The notes: generated from the sequence alone by a model not told the origin. Positions 40,552-49,411 are shown, numbered from the stretch's first letter. The stretch: DNA of 64,000 bases from Nocardioides yefusunii (GCF_004014875.1 NZ_CP034929.1:1240001-1304000); one strand, 5' to 3'. Numbers and translations are program-made.

Positions 40552-41423
40552 CCGCCTCCGCCGCCGAGCCCCGTCGTCGTCCTGACCTGGACGTCGGTGA
40601 CCGCATCACGCCCGACCTGACCGCAGTGCGGTTGCTCGGCGGCGGGTCCGCATTCGAGGCCTGGCTCGCCTTCGACGAACTCACCCACCTGCCGGTGGTG
40701 GTGAAGGTGCTGCGCCCCGATCTGCGCAGCAACGCAGTCGCACGTGAGGCCCTGGCGCGCGAGGTCCGGGCGCTGGCCGAGATCAACCATCCCGTCGTCG
40801 TGCGCGGCCTGCGACACGACCTCGAGGGAGAACGTCCCCACGTCGTCCTGGAGAACATCGACGGCCCGCGGCTCTCCACGCTGGTGCGCCGCTACGGACC
40901 CCTGCAGCCGCAGCAGTACCTGACGCTCGGCATCGACCTCGCAGCCGCCCTGCACTACCTGGGGCGCACCGGCTGGGTCCACCTGGACGTGAAGCCGTCC
41001 AACATCATCATGGGCGCCCCTGCCCGTCTGATCGACCTGTCGGTGGCCCGTCGGGCCACCGACGCCGCAGCCCTCACCACCCCGGTGGGCACCGACCCGT
41101 GGATGGCACCCGAACAGTGCGCTCCACGGGAATGGGCCGTGCCCGGAGCAGCCAGTGACGTGTGGGCGCTCGGGGCGACGCTGCACACCGCGATCAGCGG
41201 GACGCGTCCGTTTCCCGACGCCTCGCCCGAGAACAGGTTCCCGCAGCTGGCACTGGCCCCGACGCGCCTGGACGCCCGGGTCCCCGCGCCGGTGCGTGAG
41301 GTCGTGGAGGCCTGCCTCGCGCTGCGCTGCGAGGACCGCCCGCAGGCGGCCGAGATCGCGGACGCCCTCGAACCGGTGCTCGCGGCCCAGCCGGTCGGCC
41401 AGCTGACCTACCGAGTGCGTTGA
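40548..41423 (+). CDS. Serine/threonine protein kinase, compact, DFG altered to DLS
   Basis: A 291-residue single-domain kinase without membrane segment. The Gly-rich loop is LLGGGSAFEA, ATP Lys53 lies in VVVKVL, catalytic Asp147 in HLDVKPSN (Leu replaces Arg of HRD), and the magnesium-binding Asp163 in IDLSVAR, where DFG has become DLS. APE reads MAPEQ, and DVWALGATLH follows. Both catalytic aspartates are kept, so it is probably active; lack of the HRD Arg suggests no activation-loop phosphorylation. The start overlaps the stop of the TNDV gene. It ends 27 bp from the converging response regulator. Confidence 0.9.
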   Translation: MTASAAEPRRRPDLDVGDRITPDLTAVRLLGGGSAFEAWLAFDELTHLPVVVKVLRPDLRSNAVAREALAREVRALAEINHPVVVRGLRHDLEGERPHVVLENIDGPRLSTLVRRYGPLQPQQYLTLGIDLAAALHYLGRTGWVHLDVKPSNIIMGAPARLIDLSVARRATDAAALTTPVGTDPWMAPEQCAPREWAVPGAASDVWALGATLHTAISGTRPFPDASPENRFPQLALAPTRLDARVPAPVREVVEACLALRCEDRPQAAEIADALEPVLAAQPVGQLTYRVR

Positions 41424-41450
41424 GCCGGACGCCAGGGGCGGGCCGGGACG

Positions 41451-42128
41451 TCAGCGCTCGAAGCGATAGCCCATGCCACGCACGGTGCTGATCGCCCCGG
41501 CGCCGAACTTCTTGCGCAGGTAGCCGACGTAGACGTCGACGACGTTGGAACCGGGGTCGAAGTCGATGCCCCAGACGTGGTCGAGCAGTTGTTCGCGCGA
41601 GAGCACGTGACCGGCGTTGCGCATGAAGATCTCCGCGAGCACGAACTCCCGCGAGGAGAGATCGACCTCGGTGTCACCGATCCGGGCCCGCCGGGTGCGC
41701 AGGTCCAGACGCACCCCCGCCGCTTCGAGGGTGTCGGCCACCGGGCCGGAGGCGCCGTCGTTGCCGGGAGCCTGGCGCAGCCGCACCTTCACCCGTGCCA
41801 GCAGTTCGGCGAACCGGAACGGTTTGGCCATGTAGTCGTCGGCTCCACCCTCCAGCGCGGCGACGGTGTCGGTGACGGAGTCGCGGGCGGTCAGCACGAT
41901 CACCGGCAGCCGGCTGCCCTGGCCGCGCAAGGCGTCGAGCACCTCGAAGCCGTCCATGCCCGGCAGGCCCACGTCGAGCACCATCAGGTCGTGGGCGCCC
42001 GACAGGGCCTCGTCGAGCCCGGAGGGGCCGTCCTCGCGCACGGTGACCACGTACCCCTGGGCGGTGAGGCCCTTGGAGACGAACGACGCGATCCGCGCCT
42101 CGTCCTCGACGATCAGGATGTTGGCCAC
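41451..42128 (-). CDS. OmpR/PhoB-type response regulator
   Basis: A 225-residue DNA-binding regulator. The receiver carries Glu-Asp-Glu near residues 8-10, phosphoacceptor Asp52 in VLDVGLPG, Thr in LTARDS and Lys in MAKPF. The winged-helix domain (about 125-225) has LDLRTRRARIGDTEVDLSSREF, REQLLDHVWG and NVVDVYVGYLRKK. The GTG at 42128 is set by CAGGAG 5-7 nt upstream. It overlaps the end of the histidine-kinase gene by 16 bp, so the two form a coupled two-component pair. Confidence 0.95.
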   Translation of the reverse strand: MANILIVEDEARIASFVSKGLTAQGYVVTVREDGPSGLDEALSGAHDLMVLDVGLPGMDGFEVLDALRGQGSRLPVIVLTARDSVTDTVAALEGGADDYMAKPFRFAELLARVKVRLRQAPGNDGASGPVADTLEAAGVRLDLRTRRARIGDTEVDLSSREFVLAEIFMRNAGHVLSREQLLDHVWGIDFDPGSNVVDVYVGYLRKKFGAGAISTVRGMGYRFER

Positions 42129-43678
42129 GAGTGCTCCTGGGGTGCTGCGGCGGGAAGGTGGTGGACGGGGAGGTCGAGGGTGACGGTGGCGCCGCCGCCG
42201 GGAGTGTCCTCCAGCCGCACCGTACCCCCGTGGGCGTCGGCGATCGCAGCGACGATCGAGAGACCCAGACCGAAGCCCTCGTCGCCGGGACGGGTGGCCG
42301 AACGGCCGAAGCGTTGCAGCACCAGTTCGCGGTGCTCGGGAGCGATGCCGTCGCCGGTGTCGGCGACCCACACGCTGACCGTGCCGTTCGCGTGATCGTC
42401 ACAGCCCAGCGTGATGACGTCCCCGTCCCCGGTGTGCTTGATCGCGTTGTCGACGAGCTGCAGCAGCGCCTGGGTGATGCGCTGGGCGTCGACCTCGGCC
42501 TGCACCGCCGGGAGGGGGGCCAGACGCCAGTCGCGGGGGGCCAGAGGGCGCGCCTTGGTGAGCACCGAGGCCACCAGATCGTCGAGGTCAGTGGGGGTAG
42601 GGGTGACGAAGTCCGGACGTCGGCTCTTGGTCAGCAGGATCAGGTCGTCGACGAGACGGCTCATCCGGTCGACCTCGTCGAGCAGCAGGTCACGGGTCGC
42701 CGCGACCTCGTCCGCGTCGTCGGGATCGAGGAGCTCGAGGTGGCCCGAGAGCACGGTCAACGGAGTGCGGAGCTCGTGCCCGGCGTCGTCGAGGAAACGT
42801 CGCTGACCCTCGAAGGAGGTCTCCAGGCGGTCCAGCATTGCGTTGACCGTGCGTGCGAGGTCGGTGAGGTCGTCGTTCCCGGTCTCGGGGACGCGGCTCG
42901 ACAGGTCGCTGCCGCTGACCTCACGGGCCGCGGAGGCCAGACGACGCAGCGGCATCAGCAGCCTGCGGCTCTGCCACGCTGCGATGCCGGTGATCAGGAG
43001 CAGCGCCAGCAACGAGACCACGGTGTAGGTGCGCATCAACGAGATCAGGGCATCGCGTTGCTCGTCGAGGAACGAGACCACCACCAGTGCGGTCGTCGCT
43101 TCCGCCGCGCTCGTGGTGGAGACCGGCTGCACGGTGACCAGCGCGGGCCCGGCAGCAGTGTCGACCTCCGCCGACCCGCCGACGCCGGCGAGACCGGAGA
43201 CCGCGTCGACGAAGGCGTCCTCGCGCACCACGCGACGGTGCTTGGAGGCGGTCACCAGCGGCACCGTCACGCCGTCCCAGAGGGCCAGCATCTCGCCCGG
43301 GCCCGGGACGCTGCGGCCCATGAACGTCGAGACCAGGTCGGTGGCGTCGGCGAACGCTTCACCGGTCTCGGGGTCGGTGCCGGAGGCCGCGAAGGAACGC
43401 AGTTCGGAGATCTGCTGGGAGGCGTCGTCGACGGTCGCTGCATGGCGGCGGTTGCTCTCCAGAGTCCAGATGACGACACCGGCCGCCAGCAGCGCCAGGG
43501 CGGTGAGCACCGCCATCGACGTCGTCAGGCGGGTTCGCACCGAAGGCGAACGCACGGCCTTGACCAGACGCGCCTGACGGGAGCGGGACGCGGCGAGGGA
43601 CCGTGCCTGGCCCGGGCTCGACAGGTCGTCGCCGGGCAGGTCGTCAGGGACGGCTGGGAGTTCGGTGGTGTCGTTCAC
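42113..43678 (-). CDS. Two-component sensor histidine kinase
   Basis: A 521-residue membrane kinase. Membrane segments at about 53-72 and 218-236 enclose an extracytoplasmic sensor of about 145 residues. A HAMP domain (RLLMPLRRLASAAREV ... DLARTVNAM) leads to the H-box DDAGHELRTPLTV, N-box LLQLVDNAIKHT, G1 VADTGDGIAP and G2 GFGLGLSI. All catalytic boxes are intact. The ATG at 43678 overlaps the stop of the acidic-tail gene (ATGA). It phosphorylates the response regulator encoded next. The signal is unknown. Confidence 0.95.
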   Translation of the reverse strand: MNDTTELPAVPDDLPGDDLSSPGQARSLAASRSRQARLVKAVRSPSVRTRLTTSMAVLTALALLAAGVVIWTLESNRRHAATVDDASQQISELRSFAASGTDPETGEAFADATDLVSTFMGRSVPGPGEMLALWDGVTVPLVTASKHRRVVREDAFVDAVSGLAGVGGSAEVDTAAGPALVTVQPVSTTSAAEATTALVVVSFLDEQRDALISLMRTYTVVSLLALLLITGIAAWQSRRLLMPLRRLASAAREVSGSDLSSRVPETGNDDLTDLARTVNAMLDRLETSFEGQRRFLDDAGHELRTPLTVLSGHLELLDPDDADEVAATRDLLLDEVDRMSRLVDDLILLTKSRRPDFVTPTPTDLDDLVASVLTKARPLAPRDWRLAPLPAVQAEVDAQRITQALLQLVDNAIKHTGDGDVITLGCDDHANGTVSVWVADTGDGIAPEHRELVLQRFGRSATRPGDEGFGLGLSIVAAIADAHGGTVRLEDTPGGGATVTLDLPVHHLPAAAPQEHSWPTS

Positions 43679-44139
43679 GCGCCGGACCTCGGCCGCACGT
43701 CCCTGTCGTCCTCGTCGTCCCGGTCGTCGTCCTCACGGTCGTCGTCCCGGTCGTCGTCCCGGTCGTCGTCCCGGTCGTCGTCCTCGTCGTCGTCGGAGTC
43801 GTCGTCAGGGTCGACGGTGCCGGGCCACACCTCGTCCGGGTCGTCGTCGTCATCCTCGTCGTCGTCCGGGTCAGGGGCGTACGACGGCCCGGGCACGGGG
43901 GCAGTGGGGACGGGGGCAGTGGGGACGGGAGCGGACGGCGTGGTGCCTGGGCTGGGCAGGGGGGAGGCAGTGGCGTCGGGGTCCACGAGATCGGGGTCCG
44001 GGGTGGCCGCGGCGTCACGCAGGACGATCGGGGAACGATCGACGGGAGCTGGTTCGGTGGCGAGCAGTGAGCCGACCACGTACCCGCCCAGCGGCAGCAC
44101 CAACGCCAGTCCCAGGGCAAGACGAGCGAACAACCCCAC
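43675..44139 (-). CDS. Membrane-anchored protein with acidic DDR-repeat tail
   Basis: A 154-residue protein of unknown function. The GTG at 44139 has CAGGAG 5 nt upstream; a longer frame to 44262 lacks support. One hydrophobic segment (about residues 4-25) serves as anchor or signal, then a Pro/Ala/Thr-rich stalk, then about 65 residues made mostly of Asp with Arg and Glu in DDDR and DDRDD units. The tail should be extended, strongly charged and able to bind cations. It is the first gene of a coupled operon with the histidine kinase and response regulator, so it may be an accessory sensor for that kinase (inference). Confidence 0.78.
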   Translation of the reverse strand: MGLFARLALGLALVLPLGGYVVGSLLATEPAPVDRSPIVLRDAAATPDPDLVDPDATASPLPSPGTTPSAPVPTAPVPTAPVPGPSYAPDPDDDEDDDDDPDEVWPGTVDPDDDSDDDEDDDRDDDRDDDRDDDREDDDRDDEDDRDVRPRSGA

Positions 44140-44282
44140 AGTGACTCCTGACCACGTGCTTCGGCGCTGACCGCGCTGACCTCGAGTGACTCCGTACGAC
44201 ACCTGTCCACCATCCTCCACCACGGTGGAGCGGTGATGAGGCATGGATGAGAGCACTCTCATGAGGACGCGTCGGGGCTCGG

Positions 44283-44288
44283 TAGGCT
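44283..44288 (+). promoter_or_regulatory. -10 box of leaderless Nif3 gene
   Basis: TAGGCT ends 6 nt before ATG 44295; no ribosome site is present. Confidence 0.5.
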
Positions 44289-44294
44289 CGCTCC

Positions 44295-45422
44295 ATGCCC
44301 CGCCTCGGTGACGTCGTCGACCTGATCCACACCTGGTACCCGCCGCACACGGCTGACTCCTGGGACGCCGTGGGCCTCGTGCTGGGCGACCCCGAGGACC
44401 ACGTCGCGAAGGTGATGTTCGCCGTCGACCCCACCGAGGAGGTCGCCCGCGAAGCCGTCGCGTGGGGTGCCGACCTGCTGGTGGTCCACCACCCGCTCTT
44501 CCTCAAGGGCGTCAACTCCGTCGCCGCGACCACCCCCAAGGGCCGCACCCTGCAGACGCTGGCCCGCGGCGGGTGCGCCTTGCTCGCAGCCCACACGAAC
44601 GCCGACCAGGCCGTCAGCGGAGTCAGCGAGTCGATGGCCCTGGCGCTGGGCCTGCGCGACCTGCGTCCGATCATCGCGGCACCGGCCGAGCAGCTCGACA
44701 AGCTGACCACCTACGTCCCGCTCGCCGACGCCGAGCGGGTGCGTGCTGCGCTCGCCGAGGCCGGCGCGGGAGCGATCGGCGACTACGACTGCTGCTCGTT
44801 CTCGACGCCCGGCGAGGGACGATTCCGTCCGCTCGACGGCGCTCACCCCACCATCGGTGAGGTCGGCGTCGCCGAGACCGTCGCCGAGGAGCGCATCGAG
44901 GTGGTGCTGCCGCGTCGTCGTCGCACCGCCGTGGTGAAGGCCCTCCTGGGCGCACACCCTTACGAGGAGCCCGCCTGGGACGTCGTCGAGCAGGCCGACG
45001 CCGGCCTGAGCGGCACCGGCACCGGCCGCATCGGCACGATCGAGGAGATGACGCTGCGCGAGTTCGCCTCCGTCGTGGCCAAGGCCCTGCCCGAGACCGC
45101 CACCGGGGTGCGCGTGGCCGGAGACCCCGAGCGCAGCGTCCGCACCGTTGCGCTCTGCGGCGGGGCCGGAGACTTCCTCCTCGACCGCCTCGCCAGCAGC
45201 GACGTCGACGTCTACGTGACCTCCGACCTGCGCCACCACACCGCAGGCGAGTTCTTGGAGAAGGGCGGCCCGGCGCTGCTCGACGTCGCCCACTGGGCGG
45301 CGGAGTGGACGTGGTTGCCGGCCGTCGAGGCGCGACTCACGACACATCTGGGCGCTACGGTGGAGACCCGTGTTTCCACGCTGCGCACAGATCCGTGGAG
45401 AATGCTGGTCCAGGCTGAGTGA
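44295..45422 (+). CDS. Nif3-like dinuclear metal centre protein
   Basis: A 375-residue member of the NIF3/YbgI (GTP cyclohydrolase I type 2 homolog) family. Metal ligands are His65-His66 in VVHHPLF, His100 and Asp104 in AAHTNAD, and the C-terminal His and Glu in DVAHWAAEW. The central ~120-residue insert (LTTYVPLADAERVRAAL to the HPYEEPAWDV segment) is the PII-like domain of the longer Gram-positive form. The biochemical role is not settled in the family. It precedes the zinc-ribbon gene at 45508 with 85 bp between, an association seen in other actinobacteria. Confidence 0.94.
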   Translation: MPRLGDVVDLIHTWYPPHTADSWDAVGLVLGDPEDHVAKVMFAVDPTEEVAREAVAWGADLLVVHHPLFLKGVNSVAATTPKGRTLQTLARGGCALLAAHTNADQAVSGVSESMALALGLRDLRPIIAAPAEQLDKLTTYVPLADAERVRAALAEAGAGAIGDYDCCSFSTPGEGRFRPLDGAHPTIGEVGVAETVAEERIEVVLPRRRRTAVVKALLGAHPYEEPAWDVVEQADAGLSGTGTGRIGTIEEMTLREFASVVAKALPETATGVRVAGDPERSVRTVALCGGAGDFLLDRLASSDVDVYVTSDLRHHTAGEFLEKGGPALLDVAHWAAEWTWLPAVEARLTTHLGATVETRVSTLRTDPWRMLVQAE

Positions 45423-45507
45423 CGCGCGACCCGCGCAGCTCGTCTGCCCCCATCTGAGAACAAAATCTGTTTCACACCCCGTGTGACGCCTGAACGAGGA
45501 GCCTCCA

Positions 45508-46248
45508 CTGAAAGCCGACCCGAAAGCCCAGTTGAAGCTGCTCGAGATCCAGGAGATCGACTCCCGACTCCTGCAGCTGCGTCACCGACGCAACACGCTG
45601 CCGCAGCTCGCTGAGATCGCCGGCCTGGCCGACCAGCACGAAGAGGTCGTCAACCGCTTCCGCGATGCGCAGATCCTGGTCGAGGACCTCGAGATCGATG
45701 CCGCCAAGGCCGAGTCCGACGTCGAGCAGGTGCGGGTCCGCCGCGAGCGCGACCGCAAGCGGGTCGACGAGGGCCTCGTCCCCGCGAAGGACCTCACCCG
45801 CCTCAACTACGAGCTGGAGTCGCTGGAGCGTCGTGTCACGACCCTCGAGGACGAGCAGCTCGAGGTGATGGAGAACCTCGAGCAGGCCCGTGCCGCGCTC
45901 GAGCAGGTCACCCAGGAGCTCACCGCCTTCGAGCAGCGTGTCGCCGACCTCGAGGCCGAGCGTGACGCCGAGTGGGCCGAGATCGACAAGCAGATCAAGG
46001 CTGTCGAGATCACCCGTGGTCCCGCCACCGCAGGCATGCCGGAGAACCTGATGGCTCTCTACGACCGGATGCGTGAGCAGAAGGCCGGCCTCGGCGCCGC
46101 CCTGCTGACGCGTCGTGAGTGCGGCGGCTGCCGCCTCACCCTCGACCACGACGCGATCGAGGAGGCCCGCGCGGCCGCGCCCGACGACGTCGTGCGGTGC
46201 GAGGAGTGCTCGCGCATCCTGGTCCGCAACGAGGAGTCCGGTCTCTGA
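45508..46248 (+). CDS. Coiled-coil zinc-ribbon protein (CT398-like), CTG start
   Basis: A 246-residue protein: a long antiparallel coiled coil (residues 1-190, heptads rich in Glu, Leu, Arg) and a C-terminal zinc ribbon with CGGC and CEEC. Relatives such as CT398 of Chlamydia and HP0958 of Helicobacter bind RNA polymerase or flagellar factors; the actinobacterial role is unknown. Start choice: AGGAG at 45497-45501 serves a CTG at 45508, which gives KADPKAQLKLLEIQEID, the N terminus I expect for the family. No ATG or GTG lies between the ribosome site and the coil; the next in-frame candidate, TTG at 45532, has no site. CTG initiation is therefore likely. Confidence 0.88.
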   Translation: MKADPKAQLKLLEIQEIDSRLLQLRHRRNTLPQLAEIAGLADQHEEVVNRFRDAQILVEDLEIDAAKAESDVEQVRVRRERDRKRVDEGLVPAKDLTRLNYELESLERRVTTLEDEQLEVMENLEQARAALEQVTQELTAFEQRVADLEAERDAEWAEIDKQIKAVEITRGPATAGMPENLMALYDRMREQKAGLGAALLTRRECGGCRLTLDHDAIEEARAAAPDDVVRCEECSRILVRNEESGL

Positions 46249-46263
46249 CCTGACCCCCTGACA

Positions 46264-46305
46264 GTCACGAGGGCCTCACCGCGGTTGCGGTGAGGCCCTC
46301 GTGAC
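46264..46305 (+). terminator. Strong terminator hairpin
   Basis: A 19-bp perfect stem with loop GGTT, 15 bp after the zinc-ribbon stop and before the converging yaaA. It probably works in both directions. Confidence 0.85.
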
Positions 46306-46398
46306 GTTCTGCTGCGCCGGCTGCCCGTGGGGACGCCAGACCCCACCGGTGTGGGTCGTGAATTCGTCCCGAACACGACTCGAACCGGTGGGGTGCGA

Positions 46399-47190
46399 TC
46401 AGATCTCGTGGACGACGACGTCGAGCTCGGTGCCCTTCTTGCTGACCTTGCCGGTCTCGACGTACCAGCCCAGGTCGCGCAGAGCGTCGGCGAACTCGGT
46501 GGTGGTGCGCGGGGTGCCGCCGTCCTCCATCAGCGCCCTGACGATGCGCCCCTTGGTCGCCTTGTTGAAGTGGCTGACCACCTTGCGCTGACCGTTGTGC
46601 TGATGCAGGACCCGCACGCCGGCCACCTTCTCGGGGTCGGCGGTCGCGGGACGCCACAGGTTGGCGTACATGCCCGAGCGCAGGTCGACCAGCAGGCCGT
46701 CGCCGTTCGTGGCCTCGACAGCCTCACCCAGCACCGGACGCCAGACGCTGCCCAGCGCACCGACGCCCGGGAGTGTCGCGTCTCCGGAGAGGCGGTAGGC
46801 GGGGATCCGGTCGGCGGGGGAGAGCAGGCCGAAGAGCGCCGAGGCGATCCCCACCCGGGTGGTGGCGCGGCGCTTCGCAGCCGCCGAGAGGGTCTCGAAG
46901 TTGAGGGCGTCGTAGAGCACACCGGTGTAGACGGCGTCGGCGCGTGCGGTCGCGGCCTCACGCAGCGACGCGTTGCGAGCCACCAGGTCGCGCTGCTTGG
47001 GGCCGAGCCCCAGCGTCGCAGCTGCAGCGTCGGTCCCGGCCTCGTCGGAGACCGAGCACAGCGTCACCAGGGCGTCGAGCACCTGGGAGCGTGCCGCCGT
47101 CAGCGACGGGTGGGAGAGGGTGTCGAGATCGAGGTTCTTGCCCCGGGTGGGAGCGAACTTGCCCTCGCTGGGCGGCAACAGGATCAGCAC
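46399..47190 (-). CDS. yaaA: Peroxide stress protein YaaA family
   Basis: A 263-residue DUF328/UPF0246 protein. It starts LILLPPSEGK, the family signature, and continues with SLREAATARADAVYTGVLYDALNFETL, RVGIASALFGLLSPADRIPAYRLS and the late KVVSHFNKATKGRIVRAL. In E. coli YaaA limits free iron and DNA damage during peroxide stress. GTG at 47190 has TAGAGT exactly 6 nt upstream, a leaderless arrangement. It is divergent from the ribonuclease gene with 51 bp between, so two -10 boxes share that gap. Confidence 0.93.
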   Translation of the reverse strand: MLILLPPSEGKFAPTRGKNLDLDTLSHPSLTAARSQVLDALVTLCSVSDEAGTDAAAATLGLGPKQRDLVARNASLREAATARADAVYTGVLYDALNFETLSAAAKRRATTRVGIASALFGLLSPADRIPAYRLSGDATLPGVGALGSVWRPVLGEAVEATNGDGLLVDLRSGMYANLWRPATADPEKVAGVRVLHQHNGQRKVVSHFNKATKGRIVRALMEDGGTPRTTTEFADALRDLGWYVETGKVSKKGTELDVVVHEI

Positions 47191-47241
47191 GGAGGAACTC
47201 TAGGCGGTGTGGGACTCGGGGCCGCTGGTTAGGGTGCGGGC

Positions 47242-48762
47242 ATGACTTCTCCCCGTCTGGTGCGTCACGGATCTCTGCCCACCGCTGCTCCGGAGGCCAC
47301 CGGTTTCCCCGGTGAGCAGCAGTTGCGTGACGGGATCGCCGCGCTGCGGACCGAACTCGAGGTGGTCGAGGAGTTCCCGGCCGAGGTGGAGGAGACCGCT
47401 GCACGGGCTGCTGCGTCGCCGCGGCTACCGGAGTTGGACCGCACCGACCTGGAGTTCGTCACGATCGACCCCGACGGTGCCCGTGACCTCGACCAGGCCG
47501 TGCACATCGCCCGCCGCTCCGGAGAGGAGGCCGACGACGGGTTCGTGGTGCACTACGCGATCGCCGACCTCGGAGCCTTCATCACGCCCGGTGACGCCGT
47601 CGACGTCGAGGCCAACCGGCGCGGCCAGACCCTCTACGGCGCCGACTCGAAGATCCCGCTGCACCCGAAGGTGATCTCCGAGGACGCCGGTTCGCTGCTG
47701 CCTGACCAAGTCCGTCCGGCAGCGCTGTGGACGATCGAACTCGACGCCGCAGGTGCCGTGACCACCTTCCGGGTGGAACGCGCCCTGGTGCGCTCGCGGG
47801 CACAGCTCTCCTACGGGCAGGTGCAGACCGCGCTCGACGCCGACACCCTCGACGCCCTGCCGTCCGGAGCGGAGACGGTGCGGCTACTGCGTGAGGTCGG
47901 CCCGCTGCGCCTCGCCGCCGAGGCGGCCCGGGGTGGGGTCAGCCTTCCTCTGCCTGAGCAGGAGATCGTGACCGGGCCCCAGGGCTGGGAGTTGGTCTTC
48001 CGGTCGATGACGCCGGTGGAGGAGTGGAACGCCCAGATCTCGCTGCTCACCGGGATCTGCGCTGCCACCACGATGGTGCAGGCGCGCGTCGGGATCGTCC
48101 GCACGCTGCCGCCTGCCCAGGACCGCGACGTCCAGCGTCTGCGTCGGACTGCAGCTGGGCTGGGGGTCGCGTGGGACGCAGGTGTCAGTTACCCCGAGTT
48201 CGTCCGCTCCCTGGACCCCACGATCCCGTCCCACGCGGCCGTCGTCCTGGCCTGCACCCGCCTCTTCCGCGGCTCCGGCTACGCGGCATTCACCGGTGGA
48301 CTGCCGGACGGTGAGATGCCCGAGGTGGTGGAGCATGCAGCGGTCGCGTCGGTCTACGCCCATGTCACCGCGCCGCTCCGGCGTCTCGTCGACCGCTACG
48401 GCACGGAGGTCTGCCTCGCGCTGCACGCCGGAGAACCCGTGCCGGCATGGGTGCTCGAGCGCCTGCCCGAGCTGCCCGCGACGATGCGCTCGACGGGATC
48501 GTTGGCCGGCAAGTACGAACGCGGCGTCCTTGACCTCACCGAAGCCGTCGTCCTGCAGGACCGGGTGGGAGAGACGTTCGACGCGGTGGTCACCGAGGTC
48601 GAGGACGACCGTCCCGGACGGGGTGATGTCACCGTCGCGGTCCCGGCCGTCGAGGCCCGCGTCCGTTCCGAAGGCGATCTTCCGCTGGGCCAGAAGGTGC
48701 GCGTGCAGCTCGCCGAGGCCGACCCCGTGACGCGGAAGGTCTCCTTCACCCATGCCCCGTGA
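47242..48762 (+). CDS. RNase II/RNase R-family exoribonuclease
   Basis: A 506-residue protein with an RNB catalytic domain that degrades RNA from the 3' end. The active-site acidic cluster is IDPDGARDLDQAVH; HYAIADLGAFITPGDAVD, LPDQVRPAALWTIELD and YAHVTAPLRRLVDRYG follow in family order. The N-terminal cold-shock domains and the full C-terminal S1 domain of RNase R are short or missing, so this is the compact form common in actinobacteria. The ATG at 47242 has TAGGGT 6 nt upstream (leaderless). Confidence 0.93.
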   Translation: MTSPRLVRHGSLPTAAPEATGFPGEQQLRDGIAALRTELEVVEEFPAEVEETAARAAASPRLPELDRTDLEFVTIDPDGARDLDQAVHIARRSGEEADDGFVVHYAIADLGAFITPGDAVDVEANRRGQTLYGADSKIPLHPKVISEDAGSLLPDQVRPAALWTIELDAAGAVTTFRVERALVRSRAQLSYGQVQTALDADTLDALPSGAETVRLLREVGPLRLAAEAARGGVSLPLPEQEIVTGPQGWELVFRSMTPVEEWNAQISLLTGICAATTMVQARVGIVRTLPPAQDRDVQRLRRTAAGLGVAWDAGVSYPEFVRSLDPTIPSHAAVVLACTRLFRGSGYAAFTGGLPDGEMPEVVEHAAVASVYAHVTAPLRRLVDRYGTEVCLALHAGEPVPAWVLERLPELPATMRSTGSLAGKYERGVLDLTEAVVLQDRVGETFDAVVTEVEDDRPGRGDVTVAVPAVEARVRSEGDLPLGQKVRVQLAEADPVTRKVSFTHAP

Positions 48763-48817
48763 GATACCTCACGGCGCCGCACGGGAAGGGTCCGGACGGA
48801 AGGGTCGTTGACCCGAC

Positions 48818-49411
48818 ATGACCGATCTGCTTGCGATCCCCGCTGACGTCCAGGACCTCCTCTTCCGTGAGGCCCGCACCGCCAACTCGTTCACCGACGA
48901 GCCGGTGACCGACGAGCAGCTCGCCGCGATCTACGAGCTGACCAAGTTCGGCCCCTCCGCGATGAACACCCAGCCGCTGCGCGTCGTCGCGATCCGCTCC
49001 GGCGAGGCCAAGGAGAAGCTGCTCAAGCACATGGCTGGCGGCAACCGCGACAAGACCGAGACCGCACCGCTGACCGTGATCCTCGCTGCGGACACCAACT
49101 TCCACGACACCCTGCCGCGCACGTTCCCGCACTTCCCGGGCGCCCGCGACATGTTCCTCGACGACGACGCCCGCACCGAGGCCGCGCTCTTCAACGCGAC
49201 CCTGCAGGCCGGCTACTTCATCGTCGGGGTCCGCGCCGCAGGCCTGGCCGCCGGTCCGATGACCGGCATGGACGTCGCCGGCATCAACGCCGACGTCCTG
49301 CCGGACCACCTCAAGGCCGTCATGGTCGTCAACATCGGCCACCCGGGCGAGAACGCCTGGTTCGACCGCCTGCCGCGCCTCGAGCGCGACGAGGCCGTCA
49401 TCGAACTCTGA
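48818..49411 (+). CDS. Nitroreductase-family protein (RutE/HadB-like)
   Basis: A 197-residue flavin oxidoreductase. NSFTDEPVTDEQLAAIYEL and KFGPSAMNTQPLRVVAIRS match the malonic-semialdehyde-reductase subfamily (RutE, HadB), followed by NATLQAGYFIVGVRAAGLAAGPMTGMD and NIGHPGENAWFDRLPRL. It should bind FMN and use NAD(P)H. Other rut genes are not adjacent, so the substrate is uncertain: malonic semialdehyde, 3-hydroxypropanoate or a nitro/quinone compound. Confidence 0.92.
   Translation: MTDLLAIPADVQDLLFREARTANSFTDEPVTDEQLAAIYELTKFGPSAMNTQPLRVVAIRSGEAKEKLLKHMAGGNRDKTETAPLTVILAADTNFHDTLPRTFPHFPGARDMFLDDDARTEAALFNATLQAGYFIVGVRAAGLAAGPMTGMDVAGINADVLPDHLKAVMVVNIGHPGENAWFDRLPRLERDEAVIEL

Noticed and set aside
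40065..41186. Minus-strand ORF with FVTS repeats
   Set aside because: It is the antisense reading of the TNDV repeats and the kinase gene.
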